This document shows positions 1-6,223 of a stretch of 7,764 nt of DNA, piece by piece. A program made the translations under genes and the position numbers. How positions within the stretch are numbered: the first letter of the stretch is position 1; each line of letters begins with the position of its first letter. The stretch covers positions 1 through 7,764 of the forward strand of contig CAYYZO010000126.1 of assembly GCA_964476185.1 (NCBI GenBank), in the 5' to 3' direction. This stretch comes from DATNBU01 sp964476185. GTDB lineage: Bacteria; Desulfobacterota; Binatia; UBA1149; CAITLU01. The notes beneath the pieces were generated by a model. That model saw nothing but the letters and a program-made list of their open reading frames with translations. It made no database searches and was not told where the DNA came from.

Positions 1-39
1 TTTTAAGTCCCCAGTGTCTACCAGTTCCACCATCCCGGC
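1..39 (-). tRNA. tRNA-Leu (anticodon TAA), 5' half, cut by window edge
   Basis: Read on the minus strand from position 39, the sequence is the canonical start of a bacterial tRNA-Leu. It has a 7-base acceptor strand GCCGGGA, then TG, a D-arm with the GTGG...GGTAGAC pattern typical of leucine tRNAs, the 5' anticodon stem GGGGA, and the 7-base loop CTTAAAA. The loop places anticodon TAA at positions 5-3, so the tRNA reads UUA codons. The 3' anticodon strand, long variable arm, T-arm and acceptor 3' strand lie beyond the window, so folding cannot be confirmed. The gene lies downstream of, and in the same direction as, the cyclase-like gene ending at 151. No convincing promoter is visible in the 111 bases between them; the best -10 candidate, TACCGT on the minus strand, is poor. 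Confidence 0.9.
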
Positions 40-82
40 GTGCGGCGGCGGCCATGAGACGGTAGCGACAATGCACGTGCCT

Positions 83-95
83 TGCGACCGTCGCA
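83..95. other. Short perfect inverted repeat between cyclase-like gene and tRNA-Leu
   Basis: TGCGAC-C-GTCGCA is a 13-base inverted repeat with 6-bp arms around one base. Next to it, GCACGTGC at 73-80 is an 8-base palindrome, and CGTGC (76-80) can also pair with GCACG (93-97). It lies 56 bases past the stop of the cyclase-like gene and 44 bases before the tRNA-Leu 5' end. It could be a weak transcription end for the former or an operator for the latter. There is no T-tract, so the role is open. The rest of 40-150 holds nothing I can identify. Confidence 0.25.
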
Positions 96-150
96 CGGCG
101 ACGCTCCAGGGGCTTCCTCGCACGCGCCGGCAAGGCGCTGCCGCGGGCAG

Positions 151-1251
151 CTACAGGCGGCTGTTCGGATGGTCCAGCTTGGCGACGGACGTGCCGGCGA
201 TCCCCTGCACCTCCGCCTCGCACAGGGCCTTCAGCCCCTGCACGTCGCGGACCGTGTGCTCTTCGAGCGCCCGGGCATACTCTGCCCTCGTCACGCCCTG
301 CTCGAACACCTCGCCGGGCGCGAGCCTGTAGTACAACGTGAACCTCGTCCCCTCGGCCGAAGGCTTCATCTCGAACGTCTGGTACATCTCCCCGACGATG
401 GGCACCCGGTAGAGCCTGTCAGTGAGTCGATGCCCGTCTCGATCGACGGCGACCCGCCAGTGCACCATCTTGACGTCGCCGTGAAGACAGGTGTGGACGC
501 TTCCTGCCTCTTCCATGTCCCCGGTCAGCGTCTCGGCCTCGGTCAGCGTCGGCGCCCAGCGGGGTCCGTTCCTCAAGTCCATGCACAGCCGCCAGATGAA
601 CTCCGGCGACGCCCCGATCTCCGCCGACACCGCAACGTCCGCATCCGCTTCGGTCAGGTAGATCTCGCGACTCCTCGCGAAAGCTTCCCGCACCGGCTGC
701 AGGTCTACGTAGGTGTAGGACTGCTCGCCGATGTCACCGTACACGTCGCGCCCGCGCTCCACCGCGAGTCCGGACGCCGCCGCCACTTCCGCCGCGGACG
801 AGCCGAACAGCACGTACTCGCGCGCCGCGACACCGTTCTTGAGCAGGCGGTGCGCTACGACGATCGAAGGCCCGATCAGTTCCCGACGACCCGCGATCTC
901 CTGGGTGTCGAACTCCCCGGCGTGGAGCACGAACTTGATGGCGAGGTTCCCGGTACGATCACAGGCCCCGCAGCGACAGGTGGACCCGGACGCGATCTCC
1001 TCGAGCCCCTCCCGGAAGCCCTCGTAGATGCGGCGAACGTAGGAGATCGTCTCCTCCGCCGACTGGTCGCTGTCGCTGTACAGGAAGAGGCAGTCGCCGG
1101 CGACGTTGCCGACCTTCCAGCGTTCCCGGTCGAGGGCGACCATGCGGTTGAAGAGGTGGCTGAAGATCTCCTTCGAGTGCTCGATGCCGACCTCCGACAG
1201 GAACGTCGTGTATCCGCTGATGTCCGCGAGCAGGAAGGTACCGTGCATCAT
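151..1251 (-). CDS. DUF2652 adenylate/guanylate cyclase-like protein with C-terminal SRPBCC domain
   Basis: A 366-residue cytoplasmic protein. Residues 1-200 match the class III nucleotide cyclase-like fold of the DUF2652 type: LLADISGYT (metal-binding Asp10), NVAGDCLFLY (second metal-type Asp53), a Cys cluster C92-x-C94-x2-C97 followed by LAIKFVLHAGE, and IVVAHRLLKN around 130-139. The Arg of the transition-state N-x3-R motif is present (R135), but the Asn position is Val (V131), so real cyclase activity is doubtful. Residues about 206-315 look like an SRPBCC/START-like polyketide-cyclase or lipid-binding fold (SAEIGASPEFIWRL, then alternating strands to FTLYYRL). The start is ATGATG at 1251; GGTGA, complementary to the 16S tail, sits 7 bases upstream. 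No signal peptide or membrane segment is seen. The gene is 156 bases downstream of the dockerin-like gene on the same strand. The family is well recognised; ligand and function are unknown. Confidence 0.85.
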   Translation of the reverse strand: MMHGTFLLADISGYTTFLSEVGIEHSKEIFSHLFNRMVALDRERWKVGNVAGDCLFLYSDSDQSAEETISYVRRIYEGFREGLEEIASGSTCRCGACDRTGNLAIKFVLHAGEFDTQEIAGRRELIGPSIVVAHRLLKNGVAAREYVLFGSSAAEVAAASGLAVERGRDVYGDIGEQSYTYVDLQPVREAFARSREIYLTEADADVAVSAEIGASPEFIWRLCMDLRNGPRWAPTLTEAETLTGDMEEAGSVHTCLHGDVKMVHWRVAVDRDGHRLTDRLYRVPIVGEMYQTFEMKPSAEGTRFTLYYRLAPGEVFEQGVTRAEYARALEEHTVRDVQGLKALCEAEVQGIAGTSVAKLDHPNSRL

Positions 1252-1268
1252 CGACGTTTCACCATGGA

Positions 1269-1302
1269 GATCCGGGAAGGAAGCGAGCCGTGGGAGTATG
1301 GC
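1269..1302 (-). other. Footprint of a tRNA locus: copies of both tRNA-Cys flanks without the tRNA
   Basis: Bases 1269-1283 (GATCCGGGAAGGAAG) are identical to 6227-6241, the bases directly beside the 3' end of the tRNA-Cys gene. Bases 1283-1302 match 6323-6340, the promoter-proximal side of the same tRNA, at about 17 of 20 positions including the 10-base exact GGAGTATGGC. The order and orientation are the same as at the tRNA locus, but the roughly 80 bases holding the tRNA are absent. On the minus strand this gives the -10-like CATACT (1300-1295), followed almost at once by the tRNA trailer. CATACT lies 44 bases before the start codon of the cyclase-like gene and could now serve it, although no good -35 is visible. 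Confidence 0.5.
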
Positions 1303-1331
1303 GTCGCGACGCCGGTCCGTCCAGCGGCGCC

Positions 1332-1346
1332 GGCGGCCAGGCCGCC
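1332..1346. terminator. GC-rich hairpin in the spacer between dockerin-like and cyclase-like genes
   Basis: GGCGGCC-A-GGCCGCC is a perfect inverted repeat (7-bp arms, one central base; in practice a 5-bp stem with a 5-base loop). It is followed on the plus strand by TTTC and so preceded by GAAA on the minus strand. It lies 62 bases beyond the stop of the minus-strand dockerin-like gene and may end that transcript, but there is no T-tract in that direction. This is a weak call. Confidence 0.3.
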
Positions 1347-1383
1347 TTTCGTAGTCCCCTGGCTCCAGCTCCGCGATCCCGGC
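1347..1383 (-). pseudogene. tRNA-Leu-like 5'-half fragment
   Basis: On the minus strand from 1383 the sequence starts GCCGGGATCGCGGAGCTGG. It agrees with the first 19 bases of the tRNA-Leu at 39-1 at 16 positions. After a small deletion it also shares GGGGACT and a trailing AAA with the anticodon arm. The match continues upstream as CAC, giving an 11-base exact CACGCCGGGAT. The invariant GGTA of the D-loop is lost, and no 3' anticodon strand, T-arm or acceptor partner follows, so it cannot fold as a tRNA. A decayed or recombined tRNA fragment is the simplest reading; chance similarity in GC-rich DNA cannot be excluded. Confidence 0.4.
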
Positions 1384-1407
1384 GTGAGACAGGCGCTGGC
1401 GGAGCGG

Positions 1408-2220
1408 CTACCGCCGCAAAGGCAACAGCGTCGTCGAAGTCAACGTCGTCGAGGACGACGTGGTGGTGGTCGTCGTCGGACAGGCCGGATGGTGCCTGCA
1501 GTTGGCATCGTCGCAGTCGGCAAGGCCGTTGCCGTCGTCGTCCTCGCCGTTGATGCAGTCCTCGCAGGAACCGGGATCGACCGAAAGGCTGTCGCAGATC
1601 GGCGGCGACGAATCGCACCGTCCGAACTGGCTGCAGGAGCACATCGAATCCGTCGCCGCCTGTAGCGCGACCAGGTTCACGGATTCGAACTGGCACGAGA
1701 AGAGCGGCCCCGTGGCCGGGATCCTGCAGCCATGCACCAGGATCGCCATGCGCTCCGAGAACTCGTTCGGCGCCACCCCGCAGCCGAGGGCGACGAGGTC
1801 AGGGTGCAGAGTGCAGACCGCAAGGCCGAAGAAGTTCCTCGCGAACACTGCACCGGATTCGTTGTCGACATCGACGGTGAGGCTATCGCACCCGCCACGC
1901 CCGTTGACGGAGAAAAACACCCGCGTCCTGCAGTCGCACTCGAGCAGCAGTTGCCCCGCGGACGCCTTCAGTATCGCCAGGGCGTCCGCGGTCGTGACCG
2001 AGTCGCTCGAGTCCACGTCGCAAAGGCAAGGCTCGTTGTCGCAGGCGGAACGAAGGCCGATGGCGCTGCGAAGGCCCGCCAGCGCGTCGCTCGCGACGGG
2101 CGAATACCAGTCGGAAACCGGTTGGCCGCAGAGCCCGGCGGCCAACGCCTCTTCGTGCATCGCCGCGAGCGACAGCCCGAGGACGCCAACGAACCCAAGG
2201 CCGGCTGCCATTTTCCTCAT
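1408..2220 (-). CDS. Secreted dockerin-like protein with Cys/Asp-rich module and Thr-rich C-terminus
   Basis: 270 residues. The start is ATG at 2220, with GGAGG four bases upstream on the minus strand. Residues 1-28 form a Sec signal peptide: MRK, a hydrophobic stretch GLGFVGVLGLSLAA, and a cleavage site near ALA-A (27/28). Residues 66-90 contain a dockerin-type calcium loop, DVDSSDSVTTAD (ligand pattern D68, D70, S72, S74, T76, D79), followed by a helix ALAILKASAGQ; only one such repeat is seen. Residues 97-190 are strand-rich with paired Cys (VFFSVNGRGGCDSLTVDV...), possibly cohesin-like. Residues 194-247 are Cys-rich and include CINGEDDDGNGLADCDDANC, a likely second calcium-binding module. 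Residues 249-264 are nearly all Thr/Ser, a linker style that normally leads into another domain, yet the protein ends six residues later at LLPLRR. There are many cysteines, fitting an exported, disulfide-bonded protein. The specific function is unknown. Confidence 0.8.
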   Translation of the reverse strand: MRKMAAGLGFVGVLGLSLAAMHEEALAAGLCGQPVSDWYSPVASDALAGLRSAIGLRSACDNEPCLCDVDSSDSVTTADALAILKASAGQLLLECDCRTRVFFSVNGRGGCDSLTVDVDNESGAVFARNFFGLAVCTLHPDLVALGCGVAPNEFSERMAILVHGCRIPATGPLFSCQFESVNLVALQAATDSMCSCSQFGRCDSSPPICDSLSVDPGSCEDCINGEDDDGNGLADCDDANCRHHPACPTTTTTTSSSTTLTSTTLLPLRR

Positions 2221-2260
2221 GCGTCCTCCGCTCCCCGTTGGGGCCGGTTCCTCGCCCGCC

Positions 2261-2273
2261 CCTCGATTCGAGG
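2261..2273. promoter_or_regulatory. Palindrome upstream of dockerin-like gene, possible operator
   Basis: CCTCGATTCGAGG is a perfect 6-bp inverted repeat around one base, 41-53 bases before the start codon at 2220. GATTCG (2265-2270) can also pair with CGAATC (2277-2282). A CCCC-GTT-GGGG mini-hairpin at 2233-2243 lies just before the ribosome binding site. A weak minus-strand promoter-like pair (TTGCGT, 18 bases, GATACG) lies further upstream. These could be regulatory, but there is no independent support. Confidence 0.25.
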
Positions 2274-2357
2274 TCCCGAATCCGGGTCCCCCGTCGTCGC
2301 GGTCCACGGCGTATCGCAGAACGTCCGCTCCAAACGCAATCGAGCCATGGCCGGTAG

Positions 2358-2457
2358 NNNNNNNNNNNNNNNNNNNNNNNNNNNNNNNNNNNNNNNNNNN
2401 NNNNNNNNNNNNNNNNNNNNNNNNNNNNNNNNNNNNNNNNNNNNNNNNNNNNNNNNN
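2358..2457. other. Assembly gap (100 N) in a divergent intergenic region
   Basis: Exactly 100 unknown bases, the conventional size for a scaffold gap of unknown length. It hides the promoter and ribosome binding site of the aldehyde dehydrogenase and part of the upstream region of the dockerin-like gene. It could also hide further genes. Confidence 0.95.
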
Positions 2458-2463
2458 CCCGAC

Positions 2464-3879
2464 ATGGCCGCTACCGCCGCGAACCTCGTCTTCGACACCT
2501 CCGCCCGCGACCGCATCGCGGAGATCCCCGAGCGCCTGCGCAAGGCGTTCCGCACCGGCCGCACGCGCCCGTTCGCGTGGCGGCTCGCGCAGCTCCAGGC
2601 CGTCGAGAAGATGCTCCGGGAGAACTCGGCGGCCTTCGAGAAGTCGCTGGCCGCCGACCTCGGCAAGCCGGCCCTCGAGGCGCTCGCGGCCGACATCGGC
2701 TTCCCGAAGAGCGAAGCCGCCTTCGCGATCAAGAACCTCTCGCGCTGGATGAAACCGCAGCGCGTCTCGCAGCCGGCGGCGCAGCGTCCCGGCAAGTCGT
2801 GGGTCCAGTACGACCCGCTCGGCGTCGTGCTGATCATCGCGCCGTGGAACTACCCGGTGCAGCTGTGCTTCAACCCGCTCGTCGCGGCGATCGCGGCCGG
2901 CAACTGCGCGGTCATCAAGCCGTCCGAGCTGACGCCGGCGACCTCGAAGCTGATCGCCCAGCTCGTCCCGAAGTACCTCGACACCGAGTGCTTCGCCGTG
3001 GTCGAGGGAGCGGTCGACGAGACGACGGCGCTGCTCGAGCAGAAGTTCGACCACATCGTCTACACCGGCAACGGCCACGTCGCGCGCATCGTGATGGCGG
3101 CGGCGGCGAAGCACCTGACCCCGGTCACGCTCGAGCTCGGCGGCAAGAGCCCCTGCATCGTGATGCCGGACGCGAACCTCGACGTGGCGGCGCACCGCAT
3201 CGCCTGGGGCAAGTGGAGCAACGCGGGCCAGACCTGCACCGCGCCCGACTACGTACTCGTCCACCGCGACGTCGAGAACGCGCTGATCGACAAGCTGCGC
3301 GCGGTGATCCGCGAGTTCTACGGCGACAAGCCGAAGCAGTCGAAGGACTACCCGCGCATCGTCAGCGAGCGCCACGTCGACCGCCTCGCGGGCCTGATCG
3401 AGGACCGCGGCCAGGTCGCGGTCGGCGGCGACTTCGACCGCGCCGAGCGCTACTTCGCGCCGACCGTGCTGCGCGGCGTGAAGGCCGACCAGAAGGTCAT
3501 GCAGGACGAGATCTTCGGCCCGATCCTGCCGGTGCTGCCGGTGCCGGGCATCGACGCGGCGATCGGCTACATCAACGACCACGACAAGCCGCTCGCGCTC
3601 TACGTCTTCACCGGCGACCAGAAGCTCGCGAAGCGCGTGCTCACCGAGACGAGCTCAGGCGGCGCGTGCGTGAACGCGACGCTGTGGCACTGCGCGAACC
3701 CGAACCTGCCGTTCGGCGGCGTCGGCCCGTCCGGCATGGGCGCGTACCACGGGCGCTGGGGCTTCGAGCTGCTGAGCCACCGCAAGGCGGTCACCGAGAA
3801 GCCGACGAGCATGGACCCGAAGATCACCTACCCGCCCTACACGAAGATCAAGGAGTGGCTGGTCCGCAAGTTCGCCTGA
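2464..3879 (+). CDS. NAD(P)-dependent aldehyde dehydrogenase, class 3-like
   Basis: 471 residues with no signal peptide, so cytoplasmic. It oxidises an aldehyde to the carboxylic acid with NAD(P)+. All core motifs of the family are present: APWNYP with oxyanion Asn129, VIKPSE with cofactor Lys152, YTGNG at 200-204, LELGGKSP with general base Glu224, GQTC with nucleophile Cys258, EIFGPILPV near 343-351, and the C-terminal PFGGVGPSGMGAYHG. The short N-terminus and the ending MDPKITYPPY point to the ALDH3-like subgroup. In the TGNG stretch the usual following Gly is Ala207 (HVAR), a small deviation. The ATG is 6 bases after the N gap, so its ribosome binding site is unseen, but length and N-terminal helix fit. 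The alcohol dehydrogenase gene follows after 25 bases, suggesting the substrate is the aldehyde made by that enzyme. Confidence 0.93.
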   Translation: MAATAANLVFDTSARDRIAEIPERLRKAFRTGRTRPFAWRLAQLQAVEKMLRENSAAFEKSLAADLGKPALEALAADIGFPKSEAAFAIKNLSRWMKPQRVSQPAAQRPGKSWVQYDPLGVVLIIAPWNYPVQLCFNPLVAAIAAGNCAVIKPSELTPATSKLIAQLVPKYLDTECFAVVEGAVDETTALLEQKFDHIVYTGNGHVARIVMAAAAKHLTPVTLELGGKSPCIVMPDANLDVAAHRIAWGKWSNAGQTCTAPDYVLVHRDVENALIDKLRAVIREFYGDKPKQSKDYPRIVSERHVDRLAGLIEDRGQVAVGGDFDRAERYFAPTVLRGVKADQKVMQDEIFGPILPVLPVPGIDAAIGYINDHDKPLALYVFTGDQKLAKRVLTETSSGGACVNATLWHCANPNLPFGGVGPSGMGAYHGRWGFELLSHRKAVTEKPTSMDPKITYPPYTKIKEWLVRKFA

Positions 3880-3904
3880 CGACCGGGACGAAGCAGGCGA
3901 CGCG

Positions 3905-6223
3905 ATGACGACGCTCGGGCACGACAGGGCCGCGCCGCGGCTGCGAACGCGGCGGCTCGCGCTCGTCGCGGCGCTGCTCGGCCCGCTTCTCGCGGGCGCC
4001 GCGACGGCCGAACCGCNNNNNNNNNNNNNNNNNNNNNNNNNNNNNNNNNNNNNNNNNNNNNNNNNNNNNNNNNNNNNNNNNNNNNNNNNNNNNNNNNNNN
4101 NNNNNNNNNNNNNNNNCTCGCCGACGCCCGCCGCGCGCGTCGACCACGCGCGCATCGTCCGCGCCGACGACGAGCCGGGACAATGGCTCGCGCACGGCCG
4201 CACCTACGACGAACAGCGTTTCAGCCCGCTCGAGACCATCGACGAGACCAACGTCGCGCGGCTCGGCCTCGCGTGGGCCTTCGAGCCGGGCACGACGCGC
4301 GGCATGGAGGCGACGCCGCTCGTCATCGACGGCGTGCTGTACGCGACCGGCGAGTGGAGCCGCGTCTACGCGCTCGACGCGAAGACCGGCGCGCCGCTCT
4401 GGACCTACGACCCGCACGTCGCCGGCGCGAAGGGCCGCGACGGCTGCTGCGACGTCGTCAACCGCGGCCTCGCGGCCTGGCAGGGACGACTGTACCTCGG
4501 CGCATTCGACGGCCGGCTGGTCTGCCTCGACGCCGCCACCGGGAAGCCGCTCTGGGAAACGCAGACCACCGACACGACCAGGCCCTACACGATCACGGGC
4601 GCGCCGCGCATCGTGAAAGGCAAGGTCGTGATCGGCAACGGCGGAGCCGAGTTCGGCGTGCGCGGCTACTTCAGCGCGTACGACGCCGCGACCGGCGAGA
4701 TGCTCTGGCGCTTCTACACGGTTCCGGCGTCCGCGCAGGGCCCGTGGGAGACGCCCGAGCTCGCCGAGGCGGCCAGGACGTGGTCGCCGGACTCGCAGTG
4801 GGATTCGGGCCTCGGCGCGACGGTCTGGGACTCGATGGCCTACGACCCGGACCTCGACCTGCTCTACGTCGGCACCGGCAACGCGTCGATCTACAACCGC
4901 GAGCAGCGCAGCCCCGGCGGCGGCGACAACCTGTTCGTCTCGTCGATCCTGGCGGTGGATCCCGACGACGGGCGTCTCGCCTGGCACTACCAGACGACGC
5001 CGGGCGACCAGTGGGACTACACGGCGACGCAGCACATCGTGCTCGCGGACCTCGTCGTCGCGCCGCGTCCCGGCGCCGACGGCCACCGCGGCGCGCCGTC
5101 CCTGCGCAAGGTCCTGCTGCAGGCGCCGAAGAACGGTTTCTTCTACGTGCTCGACCGCACGAGCGGCGAACTGCTGTCGGCCGAGAAGTACGTCGACGCG
5201 TCGTGGGCGAGCCACGTCGACCTCGCGAGCGGACGCCCGGTCGAACGCCCCGAGGCGACCTGGTCGACGAAGAGCGCGCTCGTCACGCCCGGCATCGTCG
5301 GCGGCCACAACTGGCACCCGATGGCGTTCAGCCCGAGGACGGGGCTCGTCTACATCCCGACCTTCGAGTCGGCCTACGACTACACGCCGGAGCCCGGCTA
5401 CCGCTGGCAGGCCGGCTACGTGAACACGGCGGAGAGCTGGGCGGGCCTGGCCGAGAAGCTCGACGGCGTCGAGGCCTTCGCGAAGCAGAACAACGCGACG
5501 CACCTGACGGCCTGGGATCCGGCCGCCGGTCGCCAGGCGTGGCGCGTGGACCTCGGCCACGGCATCCCGGCCGGCGTGCTCGCGACGGCCGGCGGCCTCG
5601 TCTTCCAGGGAACGAGCTGGGGCAAGCTGCGGGCCTACTCCGCGGCGACCGGCCGGATGCTGTGGGAGGGAGAGACCGGCACCGGGATCATGGCGCCGCC
5701 GATCTCGTACGAGATCGACGGCGAGCAGTACGTCGCGGTCGTGGCCGGCCTCGGCGGCTCACAGGGCGGCCACTACCTCGAACTGCCGAACGCGAACCCG
5801 GGCCGCATCCTCGCGTTCCGGCTCGACGCGAACGCCGCGCTGCCGCCGATGCCGGCGCCCAGGCCGCGCGTCGTCGAGGCGCCCGAGATCGCGGCCTCGG
5901 ACGAGACGATCCGTCGCGGCCGCTCGCTGTACGCGCTGCACTGCTCGCGTTGCCACGGCCTCGGCGTGCAATCGAGCGGGCTCTACCCCGACCTTCGCTA
6001 CGCATCCAAAGACGTCTACGCGTCGTGGAACGCGATCGTGCTCGGCGGCGCGTTCGCGGCGCGCGGCATGGCGTCGTTCGCGGACGTGCTCGGGCCGGAC
6101 GACGCGGAGGCGATCCGCGCCTACGTCGCGGGGCGCGCCCGCCGGGAGCCGGGATGGATCGAGTGGCTGGCCGAGCAGGCGGCCGGGCGACTCTACGTGC
6201 CGGTCGGCTGGCTCGTCGACTGA
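3905..6223 (+). CDS. PQQ-dependent quinohemoprotein alcohol dehydrogenase, type II (interrupted by N gap)
   Basis: A periplasmic enzyme oxidising alcohols to aldehydes, passing electrons from PQQ through a built-in heme c. Residues 1-35 are a signal peptide (Arg-rich start with TRRLALV, hydrophobic core, ATA cleavage). After the gap comes the eight-bladed propeller with repeated A.DAATG...W motifs. Numbering includes 34 unknown residues for the gap: vicinal Cys pair C181-C182 (GCCD), calcium ligands Glu249 (GGAEFGVRGY) and Asn326 (GTGN), catalytic Asp371 (codon 5015-5017, PGDQWDYTATQ). The residue two after the catalytic Asp is Thr, not Asp, so this is the calcium rather than the lanthanide type. 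A C-terminal cytochrome c domain carries C680-S-R-C683-H684 and likely axial Met722 (RGMASF). The frame agrees across the gap only if its length is right modulo 3. The start ATG has a weak AGG upstream. It is probably co-transcribed with the aldehyde dehydrogenase. Confidence 0.92.
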   Translation: MTTLGHDRAAPRLRTRRLALVAALLGPLLAGAATAEPXXXXXXXXXXXXXXXXXXXXXXXXXXXXXXXXXXSPTPAARVDHARIVRADDEPGQWLAHGRTYDEQRFSPLETIDETNVARLGLAWAFEPGTTRGMEATPLVIDGVLYATGEWSRVYALDAKTGAPLWTYDPHVAGAKGRDGCCDVVNRGLAAWQGRLYLGAFDGRLVCLDAATGKPLWETQTTDTTRPYTITGAPRIVKGKVVIGNGGAEFGVRGYFSAYDAATGEMLWRFYTVPASAQGPWETPELAEAARTWSPDSQWDSGLGATVWDSMAYDPDLDLLYVGTGNASIYNREQRSPGGGDNLFVSSILAVDPDDGRLAWHYQTTPGDQWDYTATQHIVLADLVVAPRPGADGHRGAPSLRKVLLQAPKNGFFYVLDRTSGELLSAEKYVDASWASHVDLASGRPVERPEATWSTKSALVTPGIVGGHNWHPMAFSPRTGLVYIPTFESAYDYTPEPGYRWQAGYVNTAESWAGLAEKLDGVEAFAKQNNATHLTAWDPAAGRQAWRVDLGHGIPAGVLATAGGLVFQGTSWGKLRAYSAATGRMLWEGETGTGIMAPPISYEIDGEQYVAVVAGLGGSQGGHYLELPNANPGRILAFRLDANAALPPMPAPRPRVVEAPEIAASDETIRRGRSLYALHCSRCHGLGVQSSGLYPDLRYASKDVYASWNAIVLGGAFAARGMASFADVLGPDDAEAIRAYVAGRARREPGWIEWLAEQAAGRLYVPVGWLVD
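4017..4116. other. Assembly gap (100 N) inside the alcohol dehydrogenase gene
   Basis: Exactly 100 N between the signal peptide (ending ...TAEP) and the first mature-domain residues (SPTPAARVDHARI). Known type II enzymes have little sequence between these points, so the true missing length may be well under 100 bases. Whether the gene is intact here cannot be judged. Confidence 0.95.

Noticed and set aside
1408..1490. Frameshift in the Thr tract truncating the dockerin-like gene
   Set aside because: The alternative frames downstream show no recognisable domain, and the tract is built of trinucleotide repeats, whose slippage would not shift the frame.
82..1665. A 527-codon plus-strand open frame opposite the cyclase-like gene
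   Set aside because: No recognisable domain and shadow-type composition, while the minus strand encodes clear DUF2652 and SRPBCC motifs.
1408..3582. A 724-codon minus-strand open frame spanning the first N gap
   Set aside because: Only its last 270 codons are real (the dockerin-like gene). The rest is Arg/Val/Asp-rich antisense of the aldehyde dehydrogenase joined through unknown bases.
2577..3908. A 443-codon plus-strand open frame overlapping the aldehyde dehydrogenase
   Set aside because: It is an Arg-rich alternative frame of a gene whose catalytic motifs are all in the other frame.
4982..5035. Lanthanide-dependent (XoxF/PedH-like) alcohol dehydrogenase
   Set aside because: The extra Asp two residues after the catalytic Asp is absent; the motif is WDYT, as in calcium-type enzymes.
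3848..5560. A 570-codon minus-strand open frame opposite the alcohol dehydrogenase
   Set aside because: Composition (runs of Arg, Val, Ala, Asp) is that of a GC-rich antisense shadow, it crosses an N gap, and the plus-strand gene carries complete enzyme motifs.
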